NCBI GenBank assembly: GCA_963735955.1
Contig: CAVTND010000009.1
Location: 1 to 64,000, forward strand
Length of the DNA: 64,000 nt
Direction of reading: 5' to 3'
From: CAVTND01 sp963735955
GTDB taxonomy: Bacteria; Pseudomonadota; Gammaproteobacteria; Burkholderiales; Burkholderiaceae_F
Shown: in pieces, positions 48,112-56,279 of the stretch
Numbering within the stretch: position 1 is the first letter of the stretch
Layout: every line of letters begins with the position of its first letter
Position numbers and translations under genes: made by a program
Notes under the pieces: model-generated
The model's input: only the letters and a program-made list of their open reading frames with translations
The model's database searches: none
What the model was told of the DNA's origin: nothing

Positions 48112-48780
48112 TTACGGTTGAGGCTGAAATACCAGGAAGTACTGGTAGGGAAGAAATCCGTGCTGCGCCACTTGCGCGTAGCCAGCCGACTTCATTTCCT
48201 CTGTGACCTTGTTCGCAGGAATGCGGTCGCCCTTGGGCGGACCGATCGGCGACTCCGCGCTGAAGTCGATGATCGCGACTTGTCCGCCGGGCTTGAGGCT
48301 GTCTCCCAGGCGCTTGAAGTAAGCGGTCCGGTCTCCGATATGGTGGTAGGTATCGACGAGGAGAATCCGATCCACTTTCTCTGGAAGTGCCGCACTGTCA
48401 GACGTCGCTTGCACGGGCACCAGGTTCTTCAGGCCCTCGCGTTTGGCTCGGTCACCCAGGTACTTGACCATGTCTGGCTCCAGATCCACCGCGTAAACAC
48501 GTCCGCCGGGCGTCATGTGCGCAAGACGCGCGGCAAAGTAGCCAGTGCCCGCGCCGATGTCAGCAACCTTGGCATTCGGCGTCAACTTGAGCGCCATGAT
48601 TACTTCGTGCGGCTTCTGCCAGCGGTCGCGCTCTGGATCGTCGAAGACCTTGGCCCAATTCTCCGCGTCCGAGAAGCTGTGCTGGTGGCTCTGTGGTGTT
48701 TGCGCCAGCGAGTTACCAACGCTGAGCAGCGAGATTGCAGAGAACAGCAGGCGGAGAAGGGAATGCATCTTGGAGTCCAT
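48112..48780 (-). CDS. Exported SAM-dependent methyltransferase-like protein
   Basis: A 222-residue class I methyltransferase: VADIGAGTGYFAARLAHM is motif I, VYAVDLEPDMVKYL motif post I, and ILLVDTYHHIGDR motif II. The start (LRLLFSAISLLSVGNSLAQT) is a signal peptide, unusual for an enzyme needing cytosolic AdoMet. Either the signal is a membrane anchor, or the protein has another role. ATG 48780 or 48768 could start it. The neighbours are dsbB and the ArsR-type regulator. Confidence 0.7.
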   Translation of the reverse strand: MDSKMHSLLRLLFSAISLLSVGNSLAQTPQSHQHSFSDAENWAKVFDDPERDRWQKPHEVIMALKLTPNAKVADIGAGTGYFAARLAHMTPGGRVYAVDLEPDMVKYLGDRAKREGLKNLVPVQATSDSAALPEKVDRILLVDTYHHIGDRTAYFKRLGDSLKPGGQVAIIDFSAESPIGPPKGDRIPANKVTEEMKSAGYAQVAQHGFLPYQYFLVFQPQP

Positions 48781-48971
48781 TCAAGAGAACAGGTTAAGAG
48801 CTTGGGAAAGACTTGCGCACTAGGCTTCGCCCAGCCTTGGACTCGCGGCAGTCACGCCGCACAAGGACAACATCGCCTTTCTCATTTCTTCGTTCTGCTA
48901 TCGGTCCAGGTACGCGAACGCGGGGAGACCCACCGCTCGCGACGTAAGGCCCCGGTCTCGACCTGCGCCGG

Positions 48972-49637
48972 CTAGTCCCGCGCGGTCGGCAACCCCGCCA
49001 TGCGCCATTCGGGCAAGCCATCCTGAAGGCGGCGTGCCTTCAATCCCTTCTTGCGCAGCAAATGCACGGCGTCATAGGACATCAAACAGTACGGCCCGCG
49101 GCAATAGGCGACTACTTCCTTGCGCTTGGGCAACTCCGCCAGGCGCTTTTCGAGTTCGTGAATCGGGATGTTGACCGCGCCGGGTACGTGCCCGGCCGCA
49201 AATTCTTCACGCGGACGCACGTCTAGCACCGTGACCAGTCCCTTCTTCGCGCGTTCAAGTAGTTCGGCGGCTGGCACGGGTTCAAGGTCGTCCTTGGCGT
49301 TAAAGTACAGGCGCACGATCCGGTCGACGTCGGCCAGGTAAGCCTGCCCGGCCTTGCCGAGCGCGTCGAACAGCGCAACGACCTCATTGCCGGCCAGTCG
49401 GTACCTGACGAACTGCGCCTCCTTGCGGCCGACGATCAACCCGGCCTGCTTCAACTTCTGCAAGTGCTGCGAGGCATTCGCAACGGTGGCACCGGTCAGC
49501 CGCGCGAGCTCGTCGACACTGCGTTCGCCCTGCGCCAGCAGTTCGAGTAGTTCGAGACGTACTGCGCTCGACAGCGCGGTGCCGATGCGGGCAAGGTTTT
49601 CGTAGATCTCGCGCTTCGGACTGATGGGGTTTGACAA
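48972..49637 (-). CDS. ArsR-family regulator fused to a rhodanese domain
   Basis: A 221-residue fusion. Residues about 10-85 are an ArsR/SmtB winged helix (LARIGTALSSAVRLELLELL, then LARLTGATVANASQHLQKLK). Residues about 115-220 are rhodanese (LVTVLDVRPREEFAAGHVPG, then VVAYCRGPYCLMSYDAVH with the active Cys). TTG 49637 is chosen: GGAGG sits seven bases upstream and 35 bases beyond it lies a palindrome; the open frame further up has no ribosome site. Rhodanese-linked ArsR regulators can sense persulfide or thiol state. It is divergent from the 49733 operon. Confidence 0.8.
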   Translation of the reverse strand: MSNPISPKREIYENLARIGTALSSAVRLELLELLAQGERSVDELARLTGATVANASQHLQKLKQAGLIVGRKEAQFVRYRLAGNEVVALFDALGKAGQAYLADVDRIVRLYFNAKDDLEPVPAAELLERAKKGLVTVLDVRPREEFAAGHVPGAVNIPIHELEKRLAELPKRKEVVAYCRGPYCLMSYDAVHLLRKKGLKARRLQDGLPEWRMAGLPTARD

Positions 49638-49657
49638 GATCGCACCTCCGGGAATAG

Positions 49658-49679
49658 TATTCAATTGATTGCTTGAATA
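49658..49679. promoter_or_regulatory. ArsR-type operator palindrome
   Basis: TATTCAA-N8-TTGAATA is a perfect inverted repeat, AT-rich, 21 bases from the ArsR-rhodanese start and 54 bases from the divergent desaturase start. This is the size and base pattern of SmtB/ArsR family operators and would let one protein repress both directions. Confidence 0.65.
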
Positions 49680-49732
49680 ACTGATTAATCGTGGAAGCTT
49701 AGCATCGCCGGCCAGTTCGTGCGGCAATCGCC

Positions 49733-50614
49733 ATGGTCGAAGTCGCTATCGAACACGAACCCGTGCTGCGCTTCGCCGCCTTTATCGGCGTGTTTGCGCT
49801 CGTCGCCGTTTGGGAAGCGCTTGCACCGCGCCGCGCGCAAGGTTTCACGCGCAAGCAGCGCTGGCCGCACAACCTCGGCCTGCTGGCGCTCGACGTACTG
49901 CTAGTACGCCTGCTGGCGCCGGCGGCAACAATCGCCGTGGCCATCGCTGGCGAAACGCAGGGCTGGGGCCTGTTGAACGCGGTGGCATTGCCCGCTTGGG
50001 CGCAGTTGCTGGCCGCGATTGTCGTGCTCGACCTTGCGATCTATTTGCAGCACGTTCTATTCCATGCGGTGCCAGCGCTGTGGCGGCTGCACCGGGTGCA
50101 CCACTCCGATCCGGAATTCGATGTCACCACGGGCACCCGCTTCCACCCACTCGAGATCGTCCTTTCCCTCGGCATCAAGTGCGCGGTGATTGTTGTGGTC
50201 GGCGCGCCTGCGCTCGCCGTGCTGATCCTCGAAGTGTTGCTAAACGTCACTTCGATCTTCAATCACGCCAACGGGCGCCTGCCGCTGCGCCTTGACCGCC
50301 TATTGCGTTGGGTCGTGGTGACTCCGGACATGCACCGCGTGCATCACTCAATCGTTCAATGCGAAACCGACAGCAACTTCGGTTTCAACTTGCCGTGGTG
50401 GGATCGCCTGTTCGGCACCTACCGCGCACAGCCGGCCGCTGGCCATGCAGCCATGGCGATCGGCGTCGACGGCCTGAGCGGCCCCGAAGAGTTGCCGATC
50501 GGACGGCTGCTGACACAACCGTTCCGCGCCGCTGCAGAAGACGCCGCTGTCCTCCATCGGGATGGAGCCGATGTCTTCGCAACTCCAGTGCTTATCGAAC
50601 AGGAGGAATCCTGA
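49733..50614 (+). CDS. Sterol desaturase / fatty acid hydroxylase superfamily protein
   Basis: A 293-residue integral membrane di-iron enzyme. His clusters of the superfamily appear as HVLFHAVPALWRLHRVHHSD and later TGTRFHPLE, then HANG and DMHRVHHS, giving the eight-His pattern. It adds hydroxyl groups or double bonds to lipid chains. ATG 49733 begins the divergent unit opposite the ArsR-rhodanese gene, so it is probably controlled by the palindrome at 49658-49679. Substrate unknown; the stop shares a base with the next start. Confidence 0.8.
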   Translation: MVEVAIEHEPVLRFAAFIGVFALVAVWEALAPRRAQGFTRKQRWPHNLGLLALDVLLVRLLAPAATIAVAIAGETQGWGLLNAVALPAWAQLLAAIVVLDLAIYLQHVLFHAVPALWRLHRVHHSDPEFDVTTGTRFHPLEIVLSLGIKCAVIVVVGAPALAVLILEVLLNVTSIFNHANGRLPLRLDRLLRWVVVTPDMHRVHHSIVQCETDSNFGFNLPWWDRLFGTYRAQPAAGHAAMAIGVDGLSGPEELPIGRLLTQPFRAAAEDAAVLHRDGADVFATPVLIEQEES

Positions 50615-51063
50615 TGCGCAAACTTTTGCTTGGATTCATCCTCGCCGCGGCGCACTTGGTCTGGACCGTCGCTTCGGCCCAGCAGATCTCGATGCCCGTG
50701 CCGGGCTCGCTCGACACCGCCGGCCGCAAGGTGCTGACCTTCGTCGCTAAGGATCCGCCGGGGCAGCGCTGCAACGGCAACCTGCAGGTGGCTGCGGAAC
50801 TCGCCAACGTTTACCGCGTGCCAATCCAGTTGCTGCCTTCTAGCCTGGCACCGGGACTGCCTGCGCCAGCCGTCTTTTTCGGCAATCAACTGATCGCTGC
50901 GGACGGTCGCGATCACAACGGCCAAACAAGTTTCCAGATGGTGGCCGACGTGCTCGAAATCGAGGGCGTGGCCAAGCAGGAGAAAACCGGCTTGCTCTAC
51001 AACGAAAAGGTTCGCAAAGACTTCGAGGCCTTGCGCGCCGCGATCAAGTCTGGAGGCAAGTGA
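50614..51063 (+). CDS. Exported DsrE-cluster protein of unknown function
   Basis: A 149-residue protein with a signal peptide (start ATG 50614 after AGGAGG, VASAQQ cleavage) and one Cys in PPGQRCNGNLQ, which might be a redox or sulfur-carrier site. The C-terminal end (VLEIEGVAKQEKTGLLYNEK, then VRKDFEALRAAIKSGGK) is duplicated as a stand-alone fragment at 51417-51539. The frame overlaps its upstream and downstream genes by one base, so it is part of one translated unit with the desaturase and the DsrE gene. No named family recognised. Confidence 0.6.
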   Translation: MRKLLLGFILAAAHLVWTVASAQQISMPVPGSLDTAGRKVLTFVAKDPPGQRCNGNLQVAAELANVYRVPIQLLPSSLAPGLPAPAVFFGNQLIAADGRDHNGQTSFQMVADVLEIEGVAKQEKTGLLYNEKVRKDFEALRAAIKSGGK

Positions 51064-51416
51064 TGAGTTCGACACTGTTGATCCTGAATGACGCGCCGTA
51101 TGGCAGCGAGCGCAGCTACAACGCGCTGAGGCTGGCGCGCTCCTTGCTGGATAAGGGCGCAAGCGGAGTGCGTCTGTTTCTGATCGGCGACGCGGCGGCT
51201 TGTGCGCACGGCGGCCAGAAAGTGCCGCAGGGCTACTACAACATTGCCGACATGCTCGGCGCGGTCATTCGACGCACCGGCGAGGTGTCGGTGTGCGGCT
51301 CGTGCATGGACGCAAGGGGGATTACCGAAGACGAACTCGTAAGCGGTGCCAATCGAGGCTCGATGGAGCTGTTGTCGAACTGGACCACCGAAGCGGACAA
51401 GGTGATCGCCTTCTAG
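51063..51416 (+). CDS. DsrE/DsrF-like sulfur-carrier protein
   Basis: A 117-residue DsrE-fold protein: LLILNDAPYGSERSYNALRL at the N-terminus, then LFLIGDAAACAHGGQKVPQG and VCGSCMDARG with the Cys pair that can carry sulfur. Its start shares bases with the preceding stop. DsrE-type proteins carry persulfide sulfur between enzymes. With an ArsR-rhodanese regulator and the exported protein before it, a thiol/sulfane-sulfur module is likely. Confidence 0.75.
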   Translation: MSSTLLILNDAPYGSERSYNALRLARSLLDKGASGVRLFLIGDAAACAHGGQKVPQGYYNIADMLGAVIRRTGEVSVCGSCMDARGITEDELVSGANRGSMELLSNWTTEADKVIAF

Positions 51417-51539
51417 ATTCGGCAGCGACTGGAGATCGAGGGCATTCCCAAGCAGGCCATGACCGGTCTGTTCTACAGCGACAGGGTACGAAAGGCTTTC
51501 GAGACCTTGCGCTCGACGATTGAACTTGGCGGCAAGTGA
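51417..51539 (+). pseudogene. Partial duplicate of the 50614-51063 gene
   Basis: Directly after the DsrE stop the frame continues with RQRLEIEGIPKQAMTGLFYS, then DRVRKAFETLRSTIELGGK and a stop. This matches the last 38 residues of the gene at 50614-51063 position by position with conservative changes (for example VAKQEKTGLLYNEK versus IPKQAMTGLFYSDR). It has no start or upstream domain. A tandem duplication of the (exported protein - DsrE) pair followed by deletion explains it. Confidence 0.7.
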
Positions 51540-51704
51540 TTTCGCTGGGTGTCCCAAGACCAGACGCGTGTACCGCGGCGATGCGTTGAACTGGATCCCG
51601 GTACCGGTTCAATTGAAAGAATTTTCCGGATAAGACGCATTAGATGGACAAGTGGTAGGCAACTGCCGACACTCACTGATTCGGTTTACAACCAAGGGGC
51701 GTTG

Positions 51705-52499
51705 ATGACCGCTAACAGTTCGCGCGTGGCTCAGGCGATCGATGTCGATTCAAAGACTCTCCGCAAGGCCATCCAGGATGAATACAAGGAAGTCGCCGAG
51801 CATCCCGGCAAGGGCTTCCACTTCCACACCGGCCGCCGCCTGACCAAGATTGTCGGCTACAAAGACGAATGGCTCACGGGCGTGTCGGAAATCGCTATTG
51901 AATCGTTCGCCGGTACTGGCAATCCCTTCGCCATGGGCGAATTGGCCGCTGGCGAGCGAGTGGTCGACGTCGGATCAGGTGGGGGCATCGACTCGCTCGT
52001 CGCTGCTCGTATGGTCGGCCCAACTGGAAGAGTTGTTGGAGTCGACATGACCCCGGCGATGCTTGAGAGGGCCCGCACGGCGGCCGCAGAGTCCGGCATT
52101 GACAACGTCGAGTTCCGCGAAGCCTACATGGAGGAGCTCCCGGTGCCCGACGGCTGGGCCGACGTGGTCATCTCGAACGGCGTGCTCAACCTTACCCCCG
52201 ACAAGCAGAAGACCGTTGGCGAGCTGTTCCGGGTGTTGCGTCGAGGCGGGAGGCTTCAGATCGGTGACATCCTCGTCAGTCGGGAGGTTCCGGAGGGGGC
52301 GAAAAGAAAGATTGAACTCTGGACCGGCTGAATTGCCGGCGCTCTGCTGGAGGCAGAGCTGCAGTCGACGGTCGTCGCTGCCGGTTTCACCGATTTTGAA
52401 ATTACCTGGAGGGCCGAGGTCTTCGAGGGCGCCCCGCAGGCTTCAAGTGCGAGTGCGTTTGGCACTGTCGGAATCAATTTCCGGGCGACTAAACCCTGA
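51705..52499 (+). CDS. ArsM-like SAM methyltransferase with in-frame UGA, candidate selenoprotein
   Basis: A 264-residue class I methyltransferase from ATG 51705 (AAGGGG upstream). Motif I is VVDVGSGGGIDSLVAARMVG, motif post I VVGVDMTPAMLERA, motif II WADVVISNGVLNLTPDK. The frame meets TGA at 52329-52331 (codon 209, after KIELWTG), then stays open for 55 clean codons (AGALLEAELQSTVVAAGFTD and GAPQASSASAFGTVGINFRA) to TGA 52497. Homologues I recall have Cys at this place (LWTGCIAGALL). The rest of the protein has no Cys at all, so residue 209 would be its only thiol or selenol. A seven-base hairpin follows at 52341. Either selenocysteine or a nonsense/consensus lesion. Confidence 0.6.
52341..52359 (+). 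promoter_or_regulatory. SECIS-like hairpin behind the in-frame UGA
   Basis: GCTCTGC-TGGAG-GCAGAGC: a perfect seven-base stem with a five-base loop, starting ten bases after the UGA so that 16 bases separate UGA from the loop. The loop has G in its second position. Known bacterial SECIS rules are a short stem, a G among the first two loop bases, and about 16-37 bases from UGA to the loop, all met here. Confidence 0.5.
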
Positions 52500-52884
52500 G
52501 GGAGGGGAGATCCTTTCCAAGAGCTGACGCTAGGAGCACGGTATGGCTGGCGGCAATCTAGATCAACAAGTTGGCGACCTTCAATAGGGCCACGAATCGC
52601 GAAGTCAATGGCTCTGGCGAAGCAGTTGGCAGGTAACAGATAGTCTGGTGGAGGCACTGAAGGACAAAAGATCTATTGGTCGCCAGGTCGTTGTTTTCGT
52701 TGCGCCCGCTATCGCGCCAACTTTGACCTTCTGAACGCACCGGCAAAACCCCGGCTTCTTACAACTCGATACACGCCTCGCAGTTCGGAAAGAGACAGCA
52801 GTCGGCGCCGCCGCCTACGCTGCCGTTCACCGATCGAGGCCGCAATTGCAGTTCGCGCCTCACCCCAACGACAAGGAGCGAGGC
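52500..52884. other. Intergenic, non-coding in appearance
   Basis: No coding-like frame in these 385 bases. The sequence near 52720-52800 is richer in A and T and probably holds the promoter for the repeat protein. Confidence 0.4.
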
Positions 52885-53856
52885 ATGAACGAACTAAGCA
52901 GAAGGGCACTCCATACGATCAGCGACTTCCGGCTCATTGCACTGGCAGTGGCGGCGGCGATGACGTTGGCGGCGCAGGCCGCCGACGCCGGCGCGCACGG
53001 TACAAAGCATGTAGGCGTCGCCTCGAACCCGTCCAAGGCGGGCACGACGAGCGTACAGCGCAGCCGTGGCGCCGATGGCGCGGTTGATTCGACACACACC
53101 GGTCGCAAGGGTGGCACCACTACGGTTGATCGCTACAAGGACGCGAGTGGCACGACCGATGCGCGCATCACGGGGCCGAAGGGTGGCGTCACCAATGTCG
53201 ACCGCACGCGCGGTGCCGACGGCCTGGTCGACCGGACGACGACCGGGCCCAAGGGTGGTGTCACCACGACCGATCGCAGCCGTGGTGCCGATGGCCTGGT
53301 CGACAAGACGGTGACCGGACCCAAGGGGAACACCTCGACTGTGGACCGCTCACGAGGTAACGATGGCCTGGTAGACAAAACGGTCACGGGTCCCAAGGGT
53401 GGTGTCAGCACAATTGATCGCAGCCGCGGCAGCGATGGTCTCGTCGACAAGACCGTGACCGGGCCGAAAGGGCAAACCGCGACTGTTGATCGTACGCGGG
53501 GCGCGGATGGCACTGTCGACAAGACCGTGACGACGGCAAGGGGTACGACAACGTTCGATAACCACCGCGGCGCCGATGGCGTTATCGACACCACGCGCAC
53601 CGGAACGCACGGTGGCGTGGCCTCGGTTGATCGATCCCGCGGCGCAGACGGTCTGGTCGACAAGACCGTGACGGGCCCACAAGGCCAGGTCGGAACCGTC
53701 GACCGCAGCCGCGGTGTCGATGGCGCAGTCGATTCGCTAAGCACGGGTCCCAACGGCGGTACGCGCGCGATCGACCGCAGTCGAAACGCCGACGGCACTG
53801 TCAATCGCACGGTCGCGACGACTCCACCCACAACGACTCCTGTGCCTGCCAAGTAG
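52885..53856 (+). CDS. Secreted repeat protein with 24-residue Asp/Gly-rich repeats
   Basis: A 323-residue protein with a signal peptide (ATG 52885 after AAGGAG; VAAAMTLAAQAADA). From about residue 48 it consists of eleven imperfect 24-residue repeats. The core is GPKGGVTTTDRSRGADGLVD plus KTVT; conserved positions are G-PKG-x-x-x-T-x-DRSRGxDGxVDxTxT. The Asp-Arg-Ser-Arg-Gly-x-Asp-Gly arrangement could coordinate a metal like Ca2+. No family is recognised. A hydrophilic, Thr/Asp-rich beta-repeat fibre at the cell surface is plausible. It ends in a short TTTPVPAK tail before the terminator at 53892. Confidence 0.75.
   Translation: MNELSRRALHTISDFRLIALAVAAAMTLAAQAADAGAHGTKHVGVASNPSKAGTTSVQRSRGADGAVDSTHTGRKGGTTTVDRYKDASGTTDARITGPKGGVTNVDRTRGADGLVDRTTTGPKGGVTTTDRSRGADGLVDKTVTGPKGNTSTVDRSRGNDGLVDKTVTGPKGGVSTIDRSRGSDGLVDKTVTGPKGQTATVDRTRGADGTVDKTVTTARGTTTFDNHRGADGVIDTTRTGTHGGVASVDRSRGADGLVDKTVTGPQGQVGTVDRSRGVDGAVDSLSTGPNGGTRAIDRSRNADGTVNRTVATTPPTTTPVPAK
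53026..53820 (+). repeat. Eleven tandem 72-bp coding repeats
   Basis: The DNA repeats follow the 24-residue protein repeats, for example GACCGGGCCCAAGGGTGG-type units, but diverge at many third positions, so they were not made by recent slippage. The seventh unit is one residue short. Confidence 0.6.
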
Positions 53857-53891
53857 CAACTCTCCGGCCCCATCACTACGCAGCAGGCTTG

Positions 53892-53918
53892 CGGGCGCCC
53901 GAGGGCGCCCGTTTTTCT
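53892..53918 (+). terminator. Rho-independent terminator of the repeat protein gene
   Basis: CGGGCGC-CCGAGG-GCGCCCG followed by TTTTTCTTT. This is the clearest intrinsic terminator in the window, 36 bases after the repeat gene's stop. Confidence 0.8.
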
Positions 53919-54302
53919 TTGGCATCTCGATTTTGCCGTGGCTGCATTGAAAGCGGCCTCGGCAAGCTTCAGCTCGCCCGCGCGGCGAATTAATCGATGT
54001 GTTGCGCGACCGCGCGGACATCATGCGTATGAACGATGCGGCGATGCGCAACCTCAACCGCCGCCTGTTTCTTGGGGTCCGGGGTGTTTCAGAAGTAGCT
54101 TGCGATAGCCCGCTATCTCTTCGCTGAAGTAGAAGAACTCCTTGTTTCACCCCTTGCTCTGACGAGTCGCGTCCATAGGCACCGTCGAGCACTAGACAGT
54201 GGTGGGCATTTCCTCTTCTTTTAACCGAATCAGTGCAAGCGGTTTATTACTACCCTGAGTTCATCGCGTTTGCGGTCGGCCCACGGGGTCAAGGAGGTCT
54301 GA
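53919..54302. other. Intergenic with a possible short coding remnant
   Basis: Around 53995-54090 the plus strand reads IDVLRDRADIMRMNDAAMRN in an otherwise open frame, but neither start nor homology is evident. The prkA promoter should lie in the last 100 bases. Confidence 0.3.
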
Positions 54303-56255
54303 ATGAACGCGCCCATCGAACTCTTTACAGCGTTTCGCGAGTCCTTTGTCCGTGCACTGGATGAAGAGATGGGGCTGGAAGACTTCCTGCACTACTGCAA
54401 GAGCGATCGCATGGCGTACGCGAGCGCGCACGAATGCGTGCTCGAGGCGATTGGCAAGCCCAGGCTGGTCAACACTGCCGATGACGCGCGGCTGTCGCGC
54501 ATTTTCCAGAACCGCGTCATTCAGTCCTGGGATGCGTTCGCGGACTTCCATGGCATGGAAGAAACCCTAATGTCGCTGTACGCATATTTCCTACACGCGG
54601 CGCAGGGGCTCGAAGAGCGCAAGCAGGTGCTGTATCTGCTCGGCCCGGTCGGGGGTGGCAAGTCGTCGCTGGCGGAGAAAATCAAGTCGCTGTGCGAACA
54701 ATTCCCCATCTATACATTGAAAGACTCGGTGTCAGGCAAGGTGTCGCCGCTGCTCGAGTCGCCGCTGGGACTGTTTCCGCGCGACAAGTTCGGCGCGAAG
54801 ATGGAAGATCGCTACGGCATTCCGCGCCGCGCCTTGACCGGCATCGCCAGCCCGTGGGCGCTGAAGCGCCTGAAAGAGTTCAAGGGCGATCTGTCCAAGT
54901 TTCAGGTCGTGCGCGTCATGCCATCGGTGCTGAACCAGATCGGCATCGTCAAGACCGAACCAGGTGACGAAAATACACAGGACATCTCGTCGCTCGTCGG
55001 CAAGGTTGACCTGCGCATGCTGGAGCAATTCGCGCAGGATGACCCGGACGCCTACAGCTACTCGGGCGCGCTCTGCCTGGGATCGGCGCGCTGTGTCGAA
55101 TTTGTCGAGATGTTCAAGGCGCCGCTGAAGGTGCTCAATCCGATCCTGACCGCCACCCAGGAAGGCAACTTCAAGGGCACCGAAGCGCTGCCGGCACTGC
55201 CGTTCACCGGCTTCATCATGGCGCACTCGAACGAGGCCGAGTGGCTGAAGTTCCGCAATAACAAGGATAACGAGGCATTCATCGATCGCGTGTACCTGGT
55301 CAAGGTGCCCTACTGCCTGCGCGTGGATGAAGAGGTGCGCATCTACGACAAGATGCTGAAGGCCTCGACGCTGTCGGAGGCGCCGTGCGCGCCACAGACA
55401 TTGCGCACGCTGGCCGAGTTCTCGGTGCTCTCGCGGCTCGCGGTGCCGGACAACTCGTCCGTTTTCAGCAAGCTGCGGTCCTACAACGGGGAAACCCTGA
55501 AGGACGTCGATCCGCGCAGCAAGAGCGTGAAGGAATATCGCGACGACGCCGGCATGCAAGAGGGATTTTCCGGACTGTCGACGCGCTGGGCGTTCAAGAC
55601 GATTTCGGCTGCGTTCAACCGTGACCCGAGCGAGATCGCCGCCGATCCTGTCAACCTGCTGGTCGTGCTCGAGGATCGTCTCGCGAAGGAAGACCTCCAG
55701 GAAGAATTCAAGCGCCGCCTGCGCGGTCATATCAAAGAGTGGATCGTGCCGCGATTTGCAGAGTTCCTTGAAAAAGAACTGCAGATGTCGTACCTGGATG
55801 CGTACGGCGAGTACGGGCAGAACCTGTTCGACCGTTACGTGACCTACGCCGACAAGTGGCTGCTCGATGAGGACTGGCGCGATCCGGATACCGGCATGCA
55901 GTACTCGCGCGACGCGCTGAACACCGAGTTGGAGAAAATCGAGAAACCGGCCGGCATCTCGAACCCGAAGGATTTCCGCAACGAGGTCGTCAACTTCGTG
56001 CTGCGGGCACGAGCACACGGCAAGAACCCGCACTGGACCAGCTACGAGAAGCTGCGCGTGGTGATCGAAAAGCGGATGTTCAGCAAGACCGAGGACATCC
56101 TGCCGGTCATTTCGTTCGAGGCCAAGGGCTCGCAGGAAATGGAAGAGCGCCACAAGAGCTTCGTCAACCGGATGGCGGCGCGCGGCTATACCGAGAAGCA
56201 GGTGCGCCGCCTGGTCGACTGGTACATGCACTTCAAGAAATCGACTCAGTCGTGA
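54303..56255 (+). CDS. prkA: PrkA family serine protein kinase
   Basis: A 650-residue AAA+-like kinase. The P-loop is LGPVGGGKSSLAEKIK (near residue 118), and the C-terminal PrkA domain runs from about 380 with YLDAYGEYGQNLFDRYVTYA and AARGYTEKQVRRLVDWYM. PrkA genes are almost always followed by yeaH and spoVR, as here. In Enterobacteria they respond to nitrogen or carbon stress and are controlled by alternative sigma factors; substrates are poorly known. The gene is intact. ATG 54303 follows AAGGAGG. Confidence 0.9.
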   Translation: MNAPIELFTAFRESFVRALDEEMGLEDFLHYCKSDRMAYASAHECVLEAIGKPRLVNTADDARLSRIFQNRVIQSWDAFADFHGMEETLMSLYAYFLHAAQGLEERKQVLYLLGPVGGGKSSLAEKIKSLCEQFPIYTLKDSVSGKVSPLLESPLGLFPRDKFGAKMEDRYGIPRRALTGIASPWALKRLKEFKGDLSKFQVVRVMPSVLNQIGIVKTEPGDENTQDISSLVGKVDLRMLEQFAQDDPDAYSYSGALCLGSARCVEFVEMFKAPLKVLNPILTATQEGNFKGTEALPALPFTGFIMAHSNEAEWLKFRNNKDNEAFIDRVYLVKVPYCLRVDEEVRIYDKMLKASTLSEAPCAPQTLRTLAEFSVLSRLAVPDNSSVFSKLRSYNGETLKDVDPRSKSVKEYRDDAGMQEGFSGLSTRWAFKTISAAFNRDPSEIAADPVNLLVVLEDRLAKEDLQEEFKRRLRGHIKEWIVPRFAEFLEKELQMSYLDAYGEYGQNLFDRYVTYADKWLLDEDWRDPDTGMQYSRDALNTELEKIEKPAGISNPKDFRNEVVNFVLRARAHGKNPHWTSYEKLRVVIEKRMFSKTEDILPVISFEAKGSQEMEERHKSFVNRMAARGYTEKQVRRLVDWYMHFKKSTQS

Positions 56256-56279
56256 GGGCGTAGCCGCCGCGAGGACGCT

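Noticed and set aside
53026..53820. CRISPR-like array in the 72-bp repeats
   Set aside because: Repeats are contiguous, in frame and code for a secreted protein; there are no spacers or cas genes.
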